A stretch of DNA of 39,069 nucleotides from Candidatus Poseidoniaceae archaeon (lineage in GTDB: Archaea > Thermoplasmatota > Poseidoniia > Poseidoniales > Poseidoniaceae): NCBI GenBank assembly GCA_024958795.1, contig JANXHP010000138.1, forward strand, positions 1-39,069, read 5' to 3'. Below, piece after piece: positions 37,622 to 39,069 of the stretch. Made by a program: the position numbers and the translations under genes. How positions within the stretch are numbered: position 1 is the stretch's first letter; the number at the start of each line of letters is the position of its first letter. Under the pieces are notes generated by a model. That model did not search any database and had not been told where the DNA came from. It saw nothing but the letters and a program-made list of their open reading frames with translations.

Positions 37622-38584
37622 TTATCTTGCTTGAATGAATTCAGCCAGTTCCAAAGCGCTTTGTTGTGATGTTCCCGCATCTAGGTTAGTGCCTCCAGGG
37701 CAAGATTCTCTCAATGCACACTTACGACAAGTAGATGACTTATTTGCGAGAGGAATTTGGCTCATAGAATGATGATCTCCTAACTTTGATAACATCATTT
37801 GCATTTGCTTGATATCAGAATCTATTAGGTAATTTGATTGAATTAGTTTATTCTCATTTGCAGAGAAACGTTGTTGATTCCAAAAGCCATTACGCCATGC
37901 AATTATCCTAATAATGAATTTATTTGCTAAAATTGGTAAATTGTTTTTCCCTCTTATCCATGAGACCATAGCCATAGCTTCTAATTCTTCAAAGCAAGAA
38001 TCCTTTGAGCCTTGCATATCAATTCTAATTAGATGCCAATGGTTTTGGATTTTTACAGCAATATCTGGGCAACAATACATGTCTATTCCATTAACTGAGC
38101 CATATTCTGTTCTTTCAAAAACCATCCATTGTTTGTGATATCGGTTGGTAAGCGCTTGAATAAAGTCAGTTTTCCAAAGAGCATTTATTCTTTTGATAGC
38201 ATTTTTTATCAAATATTCAATATCAATATTATTGAGTTCTAAATTATTGTCAATTGCTTCCTTTGTACCAACAATTTCATGTATTGACATAATTTTTTGT
38301 TGCCGCGATAATTTATTTGTCAAATTTTCTCTTATTCTTCTCTCTGTGAATAATTGTGACCATTCAACATTCATTTGCAGGTCTTCCAGACGTTCAAAAA
38401 TAGTCTGTTTACTAGAACGTAACATTAAGTCCCAATATGAGCGAATGTCATTCATCGAGTACCATTTTTTTGATGTAGATTGATCCCAGTTTCCTTGATT
38501 GATACCGTATCTGATTACCCACCATCGTGGACATGCAAGAAACAATTCCCTTCTACTCTTACTCCACACCTTGTGATATTTCAT
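37622..38584 (-). CDS. RecB/Cas4-like PD-(D/E)XK family protein with degenerate active site, FeS Cys retained
   Basis: SKSRRELFLACPRWWVIRYG N-terminus; CPDIAVKIQNHWHLIRIDMQGS core-like segment; CRKCALRESCPGG C-terminal CxxCx5C. Confidence 0.7.
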   Translation of the reverse strand: MKYHKVWSKSRRELFLACPRWWVIRYGINQGNWDQSTSKKWYSMNDIRSYWDLMLRSSKQTIFERLEDLQMNVEWSQLFTERRIRENLTNKLSRQQKIMSIHEIVGTKEAIDNNLELNNIDIEYLIKNAIKRINALWKTDFIQALTNRYHKQWMVFERTEYGSVNGIDMYCCPDIAVKIQNHWHLIRIDMQGSKDSCFEELEAMAMVSWIRGKNNLPILANKFIIRIIAWRNGFWNQQRFSANENKLIQSNYLIDSDIKQMQMMLSKLGDHHSMSQIPLANKSSTCRKCALRESCPGGTNLDAGTSQQSALELAEFIQAR

Positions 38585-38627
38585 AAACAGGATGACAATT
38601 AGTCAACCTGTATAAAGCACTGGTTGA

Positions 38628-39069
38628 TTAAAATAAACCAAATCTATTTGCAGCAATAATTGAGTTAACAATCGCCCAAATGGAAACAGGGATTACACAC
38701 CAGCCAATAAATTCAGCAAATACTTCTGAACCAAACTTACCGAATAATCGTGAGAATGGACCTCCAATGGCGGCAACCCATCGTAAACACAATACTGTAA
38801 ATCCACCCATTAATACGATGCCGATTAAGAAGGCGATTCCATACAAGATTCCAGTTCCACCACTTAGAATACTTGCTCCTACACCCTGCTGGATTAGTGA
38901 AGGGAAGGCTAACCATCCGAACCATCCAATCCAAGCACCGATTAATACATCGCGTTCCATATCCTCAAGTTCTCTCCAATCAGAAAATCCTTTAGGAAAT
39001 AATCTGTGGATTTGCTTTGCAATTATTTTTACTTCGTAAGGACTGCCATTCTTTGCAGCAAAGAAACTC
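38628..39069 (-). CDS. Small membrane protein (3-4 TM), incomplete at right edge
   Basis: The frame stays open upstream of the ORF-track Met to the window end (SFFAAKNGSPYEVKIIAKQIHRLFPKGFSDWRELED-MERDVLIGAWIG...). Confidence 0.6.
   Translation of the reverse strand, partial: SFFAAKNGSPYEVKIIAKQIHRLFPKGFSDWRELEDMERDVLIGAWIGWFGWLAFPSLIQQGVGASILSGGTGILYGIAFLIGIVLMGGFTVLCLRWVAAIGGPFSRLFGKFGSEVFAEFIGWCVIPVSIWAIVNSIIAANRFGLF

Overview
The window is a gene-dense, AT-rich archaeal chromosome segment with no rRNA, CRISPR array or recognisable transposon. The information-processing genes are archaeal (L10e, L44e, S27e, L37e, aIF2-alpha, Nop10, Rli1/ABCE1, archaeal-type TyrRS and TPI). They sit beside bacterial-type mesophile genes (MutS/MutL, ETF, glutaryl-CoA-dehydrogenase-like ACAD, SucCD). 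This mix suggests a mesophilic euryarchaeon, possibly a marine Thermoplasmatota/Poseidoniales-like lineage; that placement is inference. One class II tRNA-Ser(CGA) with encoded CCA is present. mutL (minus strand, cut by the left edge) and two short ribosomal genes (S27e, L37e) are missing from the ORF track and were read manually. The most interesting items are: (1) tandem paralogous RecB/Cas4-like PD-(D/E)XK nucleases fused to OB-fold-like C-termini, plus a third relative with a degenerate active site; (2) a stand-alone protein resembling the MCM N-terminal domain (helical + OB + Zn finger) with no AAA+ motor; (3) a ThiI-like THUMP protein whose PP-loop motif is destroyed; (4) an L44e lacking its zinc-binding cysteines; (5) a double-zinc-ribbon protein with a long (GGPPKS/GPS) low-complexity tail; (6) a membrane protein with a GIDE-like domain; and (7) several TM-anchored beta-propeller-like orphans.
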